A model generated the notes under the pieces. The model had not been told where the DNA came from. It was given only the letters and a program-made list of their open reading frames with translations, and did no database searches. A program made the translations under genes and the position numbers. 64,000 nucleotides of DNA from contig NZ_BNAU01000012.1 of assembly GCF_014653945.1 (NCBI RefSeq), positions 147,378 to 211,377 of the forward strand. The letters are read 5' to 3'. Within the stretch, counting starts at the first letter, position 1. Each line of letters starts with the position of its first letter. This stretch comes from Amycolatopsis deserti. Its GTDB lineage: Bacteria; Actinomycetota; Actinomycetes; Mycobacteriales; Pseudonocardiaceae. Shown in pieces: positions 33,636 to 43,349 of the stretch.

Positions 33636-34566
33636 GCCTTCGACCACCGAAACCGCCGCGACGGCCCAGCTGCAGGACAGCCCCAACGGCACCGTCGAGC
33701 GGGAGTTCACCGTCCAGGAGCGCAGCCAGTTCCAGCTGGTCCTGCGCCGGTTCATGCAGCACCGGCTGGCCGTGGTGAGCCTGGTCCTGCTGATCGTGAT
33801 CGTGCTGCTCGCCTACGTCGGCGGCTGGCTCTGGAAGTACGGGCCGGAGGACATCACGCCGGACAACTCCCAGTCGCCGTCGCTGGAGCACCCGTTCGGC
33901 ACCGACGCGGTGGGCAAGGACATGCTCGCGAACGTCCTCCGCGGCACCCAGATCTCGCTGCAGATCTCGGTGCTGGTCGCGATCTTCTCCACGGTCGTCG
34001 GCACGATCTGGGGCGCGGTCGCCGGGTACTACCGCGGCTGGATCGACACCGTGCTGATGCGCATCGCCGACCTGGTGCTCACGCTGCCGCTGCTCGCCGT
34101 CGCCGCCGTGCTCGCCCACAACGTGGGCGGCAGCTGGTGGCTGATCGCCGTCGTCATCGCCGGCCTGTACTGGGCCTACGTGTCGCGTGTCGCGCGCGGT
34201 GTGGTGCTGTCGTTGCGGGAGAAGGAGTTCATCGAGGCGGCCCGCGCGCTCGGCGCGGGTGACGGGCGGATCATCTTCCGGCACCTGGTGCCCAACGCGC
34301 TCGGCTCGGTGATCGTGAACGCGACGATCCTGGTGTCCATCGGCATCCTGCTGGAGACCGCGCTGTCGTTCCTCGGCTTCGGCGTGCGGCCCCCGGACAC
34401 CTCGCTCGGCCTGCTGGTGAGCAACGCGCAGACGGCGGTCGACACCCGCCCGTGGCTGTTCTACTTCCCGGGCCTGTTCATCATCCTGATCGCGCTGACG
34501 ATCAACTTCATCGGGGACGGGCTCCGCGACGCGTTCGACCCCCAGCAGACGAAGGTGCGCGCATGA
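33628..34566 (+). CDS. Oligopeptide ABC transporter permease (DppC type)
   Basis: A 312-residue permease with six segments and a 45-residue hydrophilic N-terminus. The HPFGTDAVGKDMLANVLRGTQISL motif is typical of DppC/OppC, and the EAA loop is EKEFIEAARALGAGDGRIIFRHLVPNAL. ATG at 33628 overlaps the first permease by 8 bp; the stop overlaps the next gene at ATGA. Confidence 0.93.
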   Translation: MPEPSTTETAATAQLQDSPNGTVEREFTVQERSQFQLVLRRFMQHRLAVVSLVLLIVIVLLAYVGGWLWKYGPEDITPDNSQSPSLEHPFGTDAVGKDMLANVLRGTQISLQISVLVAIFSTVVGTIWGAVAGYYRGWIDTVLMRIADLVLTLPLLAVAAVLAHNVGGSWWLIAVVIAGLYWAYVSRVARGVVLSLREKEFIEAARALGAGDGRIIFRHLVPNALGSVIVNATILVSIGILLETALSFLGFGVRPPDTSLGLLVSNAQTAVDTRPWLFYFPGLFIILIALTINFIGDGLRDAFDPQQTKVRA

Positions 34567-35648
34567 CCTCGTTCGACTCCCAGACGACGGCCGACCCCGT
34601 CCTCTCGGTGGAGGACCTGACCGTCCAGTTCCCCAGCGACGACGGCCTCGTGCAGGCCGTGCGCGGCGTGACCTACCAGCTCGGCCGCGGTGAGGTGCTG
34701 GGCGTGGTCGGGGAATCCGGCTCCGGCAAGTCGGTGACCTCGCTGGCGATCATGGGCCTGCTGCCCCGCTCGGCGCGCGTCAAGGGCACGATCAACTTCA
34801 AGGGCCAGAACCTGCTCGAGCTGTCCGAGAAGGAGATGACCCGGGTCCGCGGCAGCGGAATCGCGATGGTCTTCCAGGACCCGATGACGTCCCTGAACCC
34901 GGTCTACCCGGTGGGCGACCAGATCGCCGAGGCCATCACCGCGCACCACGACGTGCGCAAGGACGTGGCCCGCAAGCAGGCCGTGGAGCTGCTGGACCTG
35001 GTGCGCATCCCGAACCCGCAGCAGCGGGCGACGGAGTACCCGCACCAGCTCTCCGGCGGGATGCGGCAGCGCGTGGTGATCGCGATCGCCATCGCCAACC
35101 GGCCCGAGGTGATCATCGCCGACGAGCCGACGACCGCGCTGGACGTGACCGTGCAGGCGCAGGTGCTGGACGCGCTGCAGGCCGCGAAGCAGGAGACCGG
35201 CGCCGCGATGGTGCTGATCACCCACGACCTGGGCGTCATCGCCGGCCAGGCCGACCGGGTGCAGGTCATGTACGCGGGCAAGGTGGTCGAGGCCGGCACG
35301 GTCGACGACATCTTCTACACCCCGCGCATGCCCTACACGCTGGGCCTGCTCGGCAGCCTGCCGCGGCTGGACATCAAGACCGACCGGCTCACCCCGATCG
35401 CCGGCGCCCCGCCCTCGGTGGTCAACATGCCGCCGGGCTGCCCGTTCAGCCCGCGCTGCCCGATGGCGCAGGACATCTGCGACGCCGAGGAGCCGGCGCT
35501 CGAGCCGACCACCGACGGTCTGCACAAGGCGGCCTGCCACTTCAGCGACCAGCTGGCCGGCCGCGAAGCCACTGATCTGTTCAACCCGACCTCGGTCGAC
35601 GACGTCGACGCGGTGGCCGCGGTGACCCCCGGGGAGAAGACCGAATGA
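34563..35648 (+). CDS. Oligopeptide ABC transporter ATP-binding protein (DppD type)
   Basis: A 361-residue ATPase. Walker A GESGSGKS, signature LSGGMRQR, Walker B VIIADEPTTALD and the H-loop ITHDLG are intact. The C-terminal oligopeptide extension has Cys residues (GCPFSPRCPMAQDIC...C) that in DppD/OppD homologues can bind an Fe-S cluster. It pairs with the following ATPase. ATGA overlaps at both ends indicate coupled translation. Confidence 0.94.
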   Translation: MTSFDSQTTADPVLSVEDLTVQFPSDDGLVQAVRGVTYQLGRGEVLGVVGESGSGKSVTSLAIMGLLPRSARVKGTINFKGQNLLELSEKEMTRVRGSGIAMVFQDPMTSLNPVYPVGDQIAEAITAHHDVRKDVARKQAVELLDLVRIPNPQQRATEYPHQLSGGMRQRVVIAIAIANRPEVIIADEPTTALDVTVQAQVLDALQAAKQETGAAMVLITHDLGVIAGQADRVQVMYAGKVVEAGTVDDIFYTPRMPYTLGLLGSLPRLDIKTDRLTPIAGAPPSVVNMPPGCPFSPRCPMAQDICDAEEPALEPTTDGLHKAACHFSDQLAGREATDLFNPTSVDDVDAVAAVTPGEKTE

Positions 35649-36697
35649 GCGAGAGCGCAGCCGGCGTGCTGCCCGAGCAGGACCAGCGGACCCCCGTGCT
35701 GTCGGCCCGCAACGTCGTCAAGCACTTCCCGGTGCGCAGCGGCGGGCTGATCCGGCGCCAGATCGGCGAGGTACAGGCCGTGTCCGGGGTGTCGTTCGAC
35801 ATCTACGAGCGGGAGACGCTCGCCCTGGTCGGCGAGTCGGGGTGCGGCAAGTCGACCACCGCGCGGGTGGTGCTCAACCTCCAGCCGGCCACGAGCGGCG
35901 AGGTGTTCTTCGAGGGCACCGAGCTGCACAAGCTGCACCGCAAGCAGATGCAGACGCTGCGCCGCGAGATGCAGATCGTGTTCCAGGACCCGTACGCCTC
36001 GGTCGACCCGCGCATGCCGGTCAACGAGATCATCGCGGAGCCGCTGCGGATCCACAACCTGTACGAGAAGGGTGGCCGGCAGCGGGTGCGCGAGCTGCTC
36101 GCCACGGTCGGCCTGCGGCCCGAACACGGCAACCGGTACCCGCACGAGTTCTCCGGCGGTCAGCGGCAGCGCATCGGCATCGCCAGGGCGCTCGCGCTGC
36201 AGCCGAAGCTGCTGGTGCTGGACGAGCCGGTGTCCGCGCTGGACGTGTCGATCCAGGCCGGTGTGCTGAACCTGCTGCAGGACCTGCAGTCGGAGTTCGG
36301 CCTGTCGTACCTGTTCGTCTCGCACGACCTGTCGGTGGTCCGGCACATCTCCAACCGCATCGCGGTGATGTACCTGGGCAAGATCGTGGAGACGGCACCG
36401 TCGGAGGAGCTGTTCGAGAATCCGGCGCACCCGTACACGCAGGCGCTGATCTCGGCGATCCCGGTGCCCGACCCGCGCAAGGAGCGCTCGCGGGAACGCA
36501 TCGTGATCACCGGAGACGTGCCCAGCCCGGCCAACCCGCCCAGTGGCTGCCGGTTCCGCACCCGGTGCCCGAAGTTCGCGAACGAGCTGAGCGATGCGGA
36601 GCGGACGAAGTGCATTGATGAGGAGCCGTTGCTCGTCGATCGGGGGCAGGGGCATCCGGCGGCTTGTCACTACGCGCAGGCGCGGCAGTTGATTTGA
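35645..36697 (+). CDS. Oligopeptide ABC transporter ATP-binding protein (DppF type)
   Basis: A 350-residue ATPase, last gene of the operon. Walker A GESGCGKS, signature FSGGQRQR, Walker B LLVLDEPVSALD, H-loop VSHDLS. The C-terminal extension also carries the Cys pattern (GCRFRTRCPKF...C...C). The spacer between Walker A and signature (VFQDPYASVDPRMPV) is typical of DppF. A strong terminator follows 38 bp downstream. Confidence 0.94.
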   Translation: MSESAAGVLPEQDQRTPVLSARNVVKHFPVRSGGLIRRQIGEVQAVSGVSFDIYERETLALVGESGCGKSTTARVVLNLQPATSGEVFFEGTELHKLHRKQMQTLRREMQIVFQDPYASVDPRMPVNEIIAEPLRIHNLYEKGGRQRVRELLATVGLRPEHGNRYPHEFSGGQRQRIGIARALALQPKLLVLDEPVSALDVSIQAGVLNLLQDLQSEFGLSYLFVSHDLSVVRHISNRIAVMYLGKIVETAPSEELFENPAHPYTQALISAIPVPDPRKERSRERIVITGDVPSPANPPSGCRFRTRCPKFANELSDAERTKCIDEEPLLVDRGQGHPAACHYAQARQLI

Positions 36698-36733
36698 GGG
36701 CCGGCGGTTGATGTCGGCCGTGCTGGCGTGAGG

Positions 36734-36763
36734 AAGGGCCCCCGGCTCGTCCGGGGGCCCTTT
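36734..36763 (+). terminator. Rho-independent-type terminator of the ABC operon
   Basis: A 10-bp GC stem GGGCCCCCGG / CCGGGGGCCC (12 bp with flanking A-T pairs), 5-nt loop CTCGT, followed by TTT. Located 38 bp after the last gene. Confidence 0.85.
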
Positions 36764-36835
36764 CATGTCCGTGCGTCCCGGACCGGCGAACACGCCGCCG
36801 CGAGCGGGGCGGCTGCACCACGCCCGCCAGGGTGG

Positions 36836-38563
36836 TCAGCGGGGGCTGCGGGTCCAGTTCACGGCTTCACCGAACGGGCCCAGCAGCGGCGGCCCCACCG
36901 TCATCCCGGAGATCCCCTGCCCTGTCGCCAGGGTGTCGGCCAGCTGGAACAGCGGCATCACCGTGTGCTGGGCCCACAGCTTCGGCTCCAGCTCGGCCAG
37001 CGCGTCGGCCAGGGGCTTCTCCCCGGTCAGCGCCTCTTCGATCGTCGTCTGGAGGTTCTCGTCGCAGACGGCGGCCGGGTTGGCCGGGATCACCGCCACG
37101 TTCGCCGACGGCGTGGACTGCCCGGGCCGGCACCCGAAGGTCGACGCGAGCACCGTCGCCGCGTCACCGCTTGCCGGGAGTGGCACCACCGCTATGTCGA
37201 CACCGACGGCGCCCGAGTTGCCCGTCGGGGCGGTCGAGCCCTGGCTGACCGGCAACGCCAGCAGGTTGGCGAACAGGTCCCGCGGCTGGGCGTTCAGCGT
37301 GTTCACCTGGATGCCGGCCGCGATCAGCTGGTTGCTCAGCTCCTTGGCCATGCTCGCGTACGGCTCCTGCTGCCCGGGTGACGCGACGACCAGCGTGAGC
37401 GCCCGGCCGTCCTTGCGCCAGACCCCGGCTTCCTTGACGTAACCCGCCGCGGTCAGCAGCGACTCCGCCTTCACCGGGTCCGGCACGCCGTAACCGGCGG
37501 GGATCGTCGGCGCGTACCCGGCCTGCGACGGCCACCGCACCTGCGCCTCGGCCCGCAACCCGGCCGACGGGCCGCCCGCGGCGCCTTCGTCGATCAGCTT
37601 GTTCCGGTCGATGAACGCCGACACCGCCTCGCGGACCTGGTCGTTGACGAGCGGGCCGTTCGCCGGGCGCAGCAGCACCTCGGCCACCCGCGGAGCGGCC
37701 ACCGTGGTCAGCTGGACCGCCGGCCCGAGCGCCTGGAACTGGTTCAGCCCGGCGCTGTCGGTGCGGGACATCACGAACTGGTCGTTGCCGCTGCGCAGCG
37801 CCCCGGCCAGGCCGGTGGCGTCCGAGCGGCGCAGCACGATCTGGTCCACCGCGGCCGGCTTGTCCCAGTACCGCTCGTTGCGCTCCAGGATGATCTCGCC
37901 GCGCGCGTTGTCCCGCGTCTTGATCGAGAACGGGCCACCGTAGGCCGGGAAGCTGTCCTGCAGCGCGCCCTGCCAGCCGCCCGGGGCGTCCTTGAGCAGG
38001 TGCTGCGGCAGCAGGTTCGAAAACAGCGTCCGCCAGCCCGGGTACGGCTCGGCGAACGTCACCTGGACGCCCTTGCCGCCCTCGCTGGGCTGGATGCCGC
38101 TGATCAGCCGGTACCCGGCGGGCTGCACCACCCCGGGCTGGTCGCGCATCGCCTCGGCGAGGTAGACGAAGTCCTCCACCGCGATCGGCGCGCCGTCGGA
38201 CCACGAGGCGTCCTGCCGGATCAGGTAGGTGACCGTGAACGGGTCGGTCGAGGTGACCTCGGCCGAGCGCATCAGCGTGGTGTCCAGCTGGTACTCGCCC
38301 TGGGCGTCGGGCCGGAACACCGACGGCAGCAGCATCTGCGACAACGCCGTGGTGATCGTGGACTGGTCGGCCAGGTTGTGCGGGTTGTAACCGCCCGCGA
38401 TGTCGTCGACACCGATCACGATCTGCGACGCCGTCGGCACCGCGGGGGTCGACGACTGGGCCACCGGTGAGGTCACGACCGGCGGCGGCGGAGTGCTGGT
38501 GCAGGCGGCCAGTGCGGTCAGCAGCACCGTGACCAGTGCCGCCGCTTTACCGCTTCCCCGCAC
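36836..38563 (-). CDS. lpqW: LpqW-like lipoprotein (SBP family 5 fold)
   Basis: A 575-residue lipoprotein with lipobox LAAC (Cys21), then a Pro/Thr/Ser linker and an oligopeptide-binding-protein fold (the SBP5 region around SDGAPIAVEDFVYLAEAMRD). It is not linked to permease genes of its own. Its position next to typA and near mshB matches M. tuberculosis LpqW (from memory), which steers PIM/lipoarabinomannan synthesis rather than importing peptides. It is convergent with the neighbouring ABC operon, so an orphan binding protein of that transporter remains an alternative. Confidence 0.78.
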   Translation of the reverse strand: MRGSGKAAALVTVLLTALAACTSTPPPPVVTSPVAQSSTPAVPTASQIVIGVDDIAGGYNPHNLADQSTITTALSQMLLPSVFRPDAQGEYQLDTTLMRSAEVTSTDPFTVTYLIRQDASWSDGAPIAVEDFVYLAEAMRDQPGVVQPAGYRLISGIQPSEGGKGVQVTFAEPYPGWRTLFSNLLPQHLLKDAPGGWQGALQDSFPAYGGPFSIKTRDNARGEIILERNERYWDKPAAVDQIVLRRSDATGLAGALRSGNDQFVMSRTDSAGLNQFQALGPAVQLTTVAAPRVAEVLLRPANGPLVNDQVREAVSAFIDRNKLIDEGAAGGPSAGLRAEAQVRWPSQAGYAPTIPAGYGVPDPVKAESLLTAAGYVKEAGVWRKDGRALTLVVASPGQQEPYASMAKELSNQLIAAGIQVNTLNAQPRDLFANLLALPVSQGSTAPTGNSGAVGVDIAVVPLPASGDAATVLASTFGCRPGQSTPSANVAVIPANPAAVCDENLQTTIEEALTGEKPLADALAELEPKLWAQHTVMPLFQLADTLATGQGISGMTVGPPLLGPFGEAVNWTRSPR

Positions 38564-38756
38564 GCTGCCTCCCCTGATGAGCCCATGATGGTGTCACAAG
38601 GCCTGTAGCCGCGGTACCGAGATTGCCAGACCGGCCGGGCCTACCTGTCACCGGATCAGGTACCGCCGAAAGGTTGACGTTGCTGAGCGTGTCGCGGTTC
38701 CCCCCGGAAACGACACGGGGGACTCCACCGCGATGGACGTCCCCCGCTCAGCGACC

Positions 38757-40652
<1,896 letters not shown>

Positions 40653-40765
40653 GCGAGGGCTCCTGAACATTTCGAAGGGATGAATCGCGGGCCCGCTTTG
40701 GCATACGCGATCCCATTCAGGATACCCGGTACCACATTGTGACCAGGGCCACGGTGGATGATCAC

Positions 40766-40784
40766 TTAGGTTCACCTAACCTAA
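40766..40784 (+). promoter_or_regulatory. IdeR/DtxR-type iron box
   Basis: TTAGGTTCACCTAACCTAA matches the 19-bp IdeR/DtxR consensus (TTAGGTTAGGCTAACCTAA) at 16 of 19 positions; the three mismatches are in the centre. The extended arms CTTAGGTT / AACCTAAG are perfectly inverted. It ends 29 bp before the start of a small Cys/Lys-rich gene and lies 114 bp upstream of typA. Confidence 0.8.
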
Positions 40785-40813
40785 GGTCGTCCCCGGAGCT
40801 GTGGAGTGGTGGT

Positions 40814-40969
40814 TTGGGCAAGAAGGAGGCGGACCCCCGCAAGGTGGTCCGCAAGCTCATGAAGGCCGGCAAGGTCAAGAAGAAGTGCTGCCGCTCGAAG
40901 CCGCGCTGCAAGAAGTGCCCGGTGCTCGCCCTCCAGCGCGCGAAGGCGGACCTGAAGAAGGCCGCCTAG
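40814..40969 (+). CDS. Small Cys/Lys-rich protein behind an iron box
   Basis: A 51-residue basic protein (about 18 Lys/Arg) with four Cys arranged CC-x5-C-xx-C (KKKCCRSKPRCKKCP). This looks like a compact metal-binding knuckle on a nucleic-acid-binding-type surface. The TTG at 40814 is supported by GGAG 7 nt upstream; no ATG or GTG fits better. I recall similar short actinobacterial proteins but no assigned function. The iron box upstream suggests repression by IdeR/DtxR with Fe(II). The sequence continues in frame past the stop into a transposase remnant, but they are separate. Confidence 0.7.
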   Translation: MGKKEADPRKVVRKLMKAGKVKKKCCRSKPRCKKCPVLALQRAKADLKKAA

Positions 40970-40980
40970 GGGTAGTGCCC

Positions 40981-41248
40981 ATGGTCGTGGAGAAATTCGG
41001 GCGGCCGCGCGAGGACGGCAGCGACCAGCACAAGGCCGCCCGCCGCGCGCCCCGAGTGGGTTATGAGTACGTGCACTGCGCCATCGACGATCACTCCCGG
41101 CTCGCCTACGCCGAGATCCACCCCGACGAAAAACCGCCGTCACCTGCGCCGGCTTCCTCCGCCGCGACAACCATCACCGAGCCCACACCGCACTCAACGA
41201 CCAACCACCATCACCCGCGTCGACAACCTCACTGGGCACGACACCTAG
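40981..41248 (+). pseudogene. IS481-type transposase remnant
   Basis: The segment reading RRAPRVGYEYVHCAIDDHSRLAYAEIHPDEK matches the catalytic region (first Asp pair) of IS481/IS3-like transposases. A 1-bp loss in the A-run near 41130 shifts the frame to TAVTCAGFLRRDNHHRAHTALND, and a further shift near 41207 leads to the family C-terminus ITRVDNLTGHDT-stop. The stretch between CAGFL and NHHRAHTAL, normally over 80 residues, is missing. It is a decayed, internally deleted copy. No clear terminal inverted repeats were found. Confidence 0.85.
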
Positions 41249-41281
41249 AGGTTTGGCCGCCGAGGCCTTGACACACTCGCC

Positions 41282-41581
41282 CTAGACGGCGAGCGCCTCG
41301 TTCAGCAGGCGGAGTTCCGGCGCCGTGCGGGTGGCGCCGAATTCGATGATCCGGAACTGCGCCAGACGCCGTTCGACGATCGGGTCGGACGCGAGTACCG
41401 CTTCCAGTTTCACCTGGGGCATCGGGCGGGTCACGATCACGCAACCGGAATGCGGCGTGCGCCGCCCGGCGGCCAGGAACTCGCCCGACTTGAAGTGCCG
41501 GTCCAGCCATTTCGCGTGGTCGGCCAGGTAGTAGTCGACTTCCTCCACCGGGGCCGTGTAGTCGATCAGCACGATGTACAT
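41282..41581 (-). CDS. YciI family protein
   Basis: A 99-residue ferredoxin-like-fold protein of the YciI family: MYIVLIDYTAPVEEVDYYLADHAKWLDRHFKSGEFLAAG has the conserved His and following hydrophobic pattern, with SGCVIVTRPMP in the second half. YciI proteins may be small hydrolases or dehydratases, but cellular roles are mostly unknown. ATG at 41581. It is divergent from the trp leader/trpS unit; the 146-bp gap contains a 20-bp palindrome and the trpS promoter. Confidence 0.85.
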   Translation of the reverse strand: MYIVLIDYTAPVEEVDYYLADHAKWLDRHFKSGEFLAAGRRTPHSGCVIVTRPMPQVKLEAVLASDPIVERRLAQFRIIEFGATRTAPELRLLNEALAV

Positions 41582-41671
41582 ACCTTCACGGTAGCCCTGG
41601 AACGGCCCCCGGGAAATGATTCTCAGCCGATTGCCAGTAATCTGTGCAACAGCGGTTCGACATTCCAAAGA

Positions 41672-41691
41672 ATTGCTTTCCGGAAGGCAAT
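41672..41691. promoter_or_regulatory. 20-bp near-perfect palindrome
   Basis: ATTGCTTTCC-GGAAGGCAAT differs from perfect symmetry at one position pair. It lies just upstream of the -35 of the trpS leader promoter and about 90 bp from the divergent YciI start. It may be an operator for either gene; its binding protein is unknown. Confidence 0.45.
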
Positions 41692-41692
41692 G

Positions 41693-41721
41693 TGGATATT
41701 ACTTTCGGCCGCTGCTACGCT
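41693..41721 (+). promoter_or_regulatory. Candidate promoter of the trp leader and trpS
   Basis: TGGATA (41693-41698) and TACGCT (41716-41721) are 17 bp apart. Transcription starting 7 nt after the -10 would begin at the leader-peptide GTG (41728), giving a leaderless leader-peptide mRNA. Confidence 0.5.
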
Positions 41722-41727
41722 GCTGGC

Positions 41728-41787
41728 GTGCGCACGATCGGGAACTTCTGGTGGCCGCCGGCAGGCGGTCCCTCCGACGTGCGCTGA
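41728..41787 (+). CDS. trp-type leader peptide
   Basis: A 19-codon open frame, MRTIGNFWWPPAGGPSDVR, with two adjacent Trp codons (41749-41754), located in front of a tryptophanyl-tRNA synthetase gene and an attenuator hairpin. Tandem Trp codons are very rare by chance. Streptomyces trp genes and an inducible trpRS use comparable leader peptides. It is too short to be more than a regulatory peptide. Confidence 0.85.
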   Translation: MRTIGNFWWPPAGGPSDVR

Positions 41788-41834
41788 CACCCAGCACCCA
41801 CGACAAGGCCGCCCGCGCAGGCGGCCTTCGTCGT
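41753..41834 (+). promoter_or_regulatory. Transcription attenuator of trpS (regions 1-4)
   Basis: Region 1 GGCCGCC (41753-41759) overlaps the second Trp codon. Region 2 GGCGGTC (41764-41770) can pair with region 1 or with region 3. Region 3 AAGGCCGCC (41805-41813) pairs with region 4 GGCGGCCTT (41820-41828) to form a terminator with a 6-nt loop; the stem can extend by ACGAC/GTCGT past one bulged base. Ribosome stalling at the Trp codons masks region 1, lets 2:3 form and prevents 3:4. Confidence 0.85.
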
Positions 41835-41880
41835 TCCCGGGGCCGTGGCGGGGGTGGCCACCGACCCGAGGACACCACCG

Positions 41881-42846
41881 ATGCGAATTTCCGGGATCAC
41901 CCCGTCCGGCCACACCCACCTCGGCAACCACCTGGGCGCGATCCAGCGCTGGGTGGCCGACGGCGGCCCGGACGACCTGTACTTCGTGTCCGACCTGCAC
42001 GCCATGACGACCACCCACAACCCGGGCAAGCTGCGCGGGCGGACCAGCGAGATGCTGGCCGTGCTGGTGGCGGCGGGGATCCCCGCCGAGCGCGTGTTCG
42101 TGCAGTCGGACCTGTCCCGCGAGCTGGGCGCGCTGACCTGGATCCTGGAGTGCACCTGCAGCTACGGCGAGGCCGCGCGGATGATCCAGTTCAAGGAGAA
42201 GGGCAGCGGCCAGCCGGGCGTGCGGCTGAGCCTGCTGACCTACCCGGTGCTGATGGCCGCCGACATCCTGCTGCAGGGTGCCGCGGAGGTCCCGGTGGGC
42301 GAGGACCAGAACCAGCACGTCGAACTGGCCCGCGCCCTGGCCCGGCGGTTCAACAGCACCTACGGCGAGGTGTTCACGGTGCCCCGATCGGTGCTGCCGC
42401 CGACGGGCGCGCGGGTGCGGGACCTGTCCGACCCGGCGCGGAAGATGTCGAAGTCCGCGCGCGACGCGGCCGGGGTGGTGTTCGTGCTGGACGAGCCGGA
42501 CCTGATCCGCCGCAAGGTGCGCCGCGCGGTGACGGACGGGTTCAGCGGGGTCGCGTACGCGCCGGAGGAGCGTCCGGGGGTCGCCAACCTGCTGGAGATC
42601 CTGGCCGGTTGCAGGGGCGCGCGGCCCGCGGACGTGGCGGTCGAGTTCTCGTCGTACGGCGAGCTGAAGGAGGCCGTGGCGGAGGCGGTGATCGAGACGC
42701 TGCGCCCGATCCGGGAGCGGACGCAGGAGCTGCTGGCGGACCCGGCGGAACTGGCGCGGATCCGCAAGGAGGGCGCCAGCCGAGCCGCCGAACGCGGCGA
42801 GCACCGCCTGACCTCGGCGATGCGGCTGATCGGCGCGGGGATGTGA
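41881..42846 (+). CDS. trpS: Tryptophanyl-tRNA synthetase
   Basis: A 321-residue class I synthetase that charges tRNA-Trp. The HIGH-type motif is PSGHTHLGNHLG (residues 8-19), the Trp-binding VGEDQNQH is at 139-146, and KMSKS is at 188-192. Length and motifs are complete. The ATG at 41881 follows the attenuator by about 50 nt. Actinobacteria often have two TrpRS genes, one of them inducible and antibiotic-resistant; the attenuator suggests this is a regulated copy, but whether the genome has another cannot be seen here. Confidence 0.94.
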   Translation: MRISGITPSGHTHLGNHLGAIQRWVADGGPDDLYFVSDLHAMTTTHNPGKLRGRTSEMLAVLVAAGIPAERVFVQSDLSRELGALTWILECTCSYGEAARMIQFKEKGSGQPGVRLSLLTYPVLMAADILLQGAAEVPVGEDQNQHVELARALARRFNSTYGEVFTVPRSVLPPTGARVRDLSDPARKMSKSARDAAGVVFVLDEPDLIRRKVRRAVTDGFSGVAYAPEERPGVANLLEILAGCRGARPADVAVEFSSYGELKEAVAEAVIETLRPIRERTQELLADPAELARIRKEGASRAAERGEHRLTSAMRLIGAGM

Positions 42847-42962
42847 CCCGGAGTTGCTGATCCGGCGAATCTCCGTGCCCGCGGCGGCGATCACGCCATT
42901 GGCGCGGGCGGTGGTGTCCCGGTAGGCGCGTGGACTGATCGACGGCGCCACCGGGCGCTGAC

Positions 42963-43349
42963 TCAGCGCAGCAGCAGCCGCAGGTCGGGGAGCAGTTCCA
43001 GGTCCGCGGGCAGCCACTGGACGCTGTCCAGGCCGGCCTCGTCGAGCCAGCGCAGCGCCTTGTGGTCCAGCGCCTCCGGGCGGGCGCGCTCGTCGGTCAG
43101 TGAGGCGGCGAACACGCGCAGCACCAGCCCCGCCCGCAACGGCACGTCCGGGCCGACCCGCGCACCGATCGCGACGTCCACGCCGAGTTCCTCGCGGCAC
43201 TCCCGGCGCAGGGCGTCCACTTCGGACTCACCCGGCTCGACCCGTCCGCCGGGCAGCTCCCACAGGCCCGCCACCTCGCGCGGGTACGCGCGCTGCTGGG
43301 CGAGCAGGGACCGGCCCCGCACGATGGCCGCTCCCACGATCACCTTCAC
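42963..43349 (-). CDS. Nudix hydrolase, MutT-like (8-oxo-dGTP diphosphatase type)
   Basis: A 128-residue Nudix protein. The Nudix box GGRVEPGESEVDALRRECREELGV (about residues 34-57) fits Gx5Ex7REUxEExGU. It probably sanitises oxidised or modified nucleotides. M. tuberculosis mutT2 (Rv1160) lies in the same typA/lpqW region, from memory, so this may be its counterpart. The GTG at 43349 overlaps the histidine-kinase stop (GTGA), so it is the last gene of the two-component operon. Confidence 0.88.
   Translation of the reverse strand: MKVIVGAAIVRGRSLLAQQRAYPREVAGLWELPGGRVEPGESEVDALRRECREELGVDVAIGARVGPDVPLRAGLVLRVFAASLTDERARPEALDHKALRWLDEAGLDSVQWLPADLELLPDLRLLLR

Noticed and set aside
42850..42962. 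Possible AraC-like fragment (SPRAYRDTTARAN) on the minus strand after trpS
   Set aside because: Only a short resemblance, with antisense continuation into trpS; insufficient to call a pseudogene.
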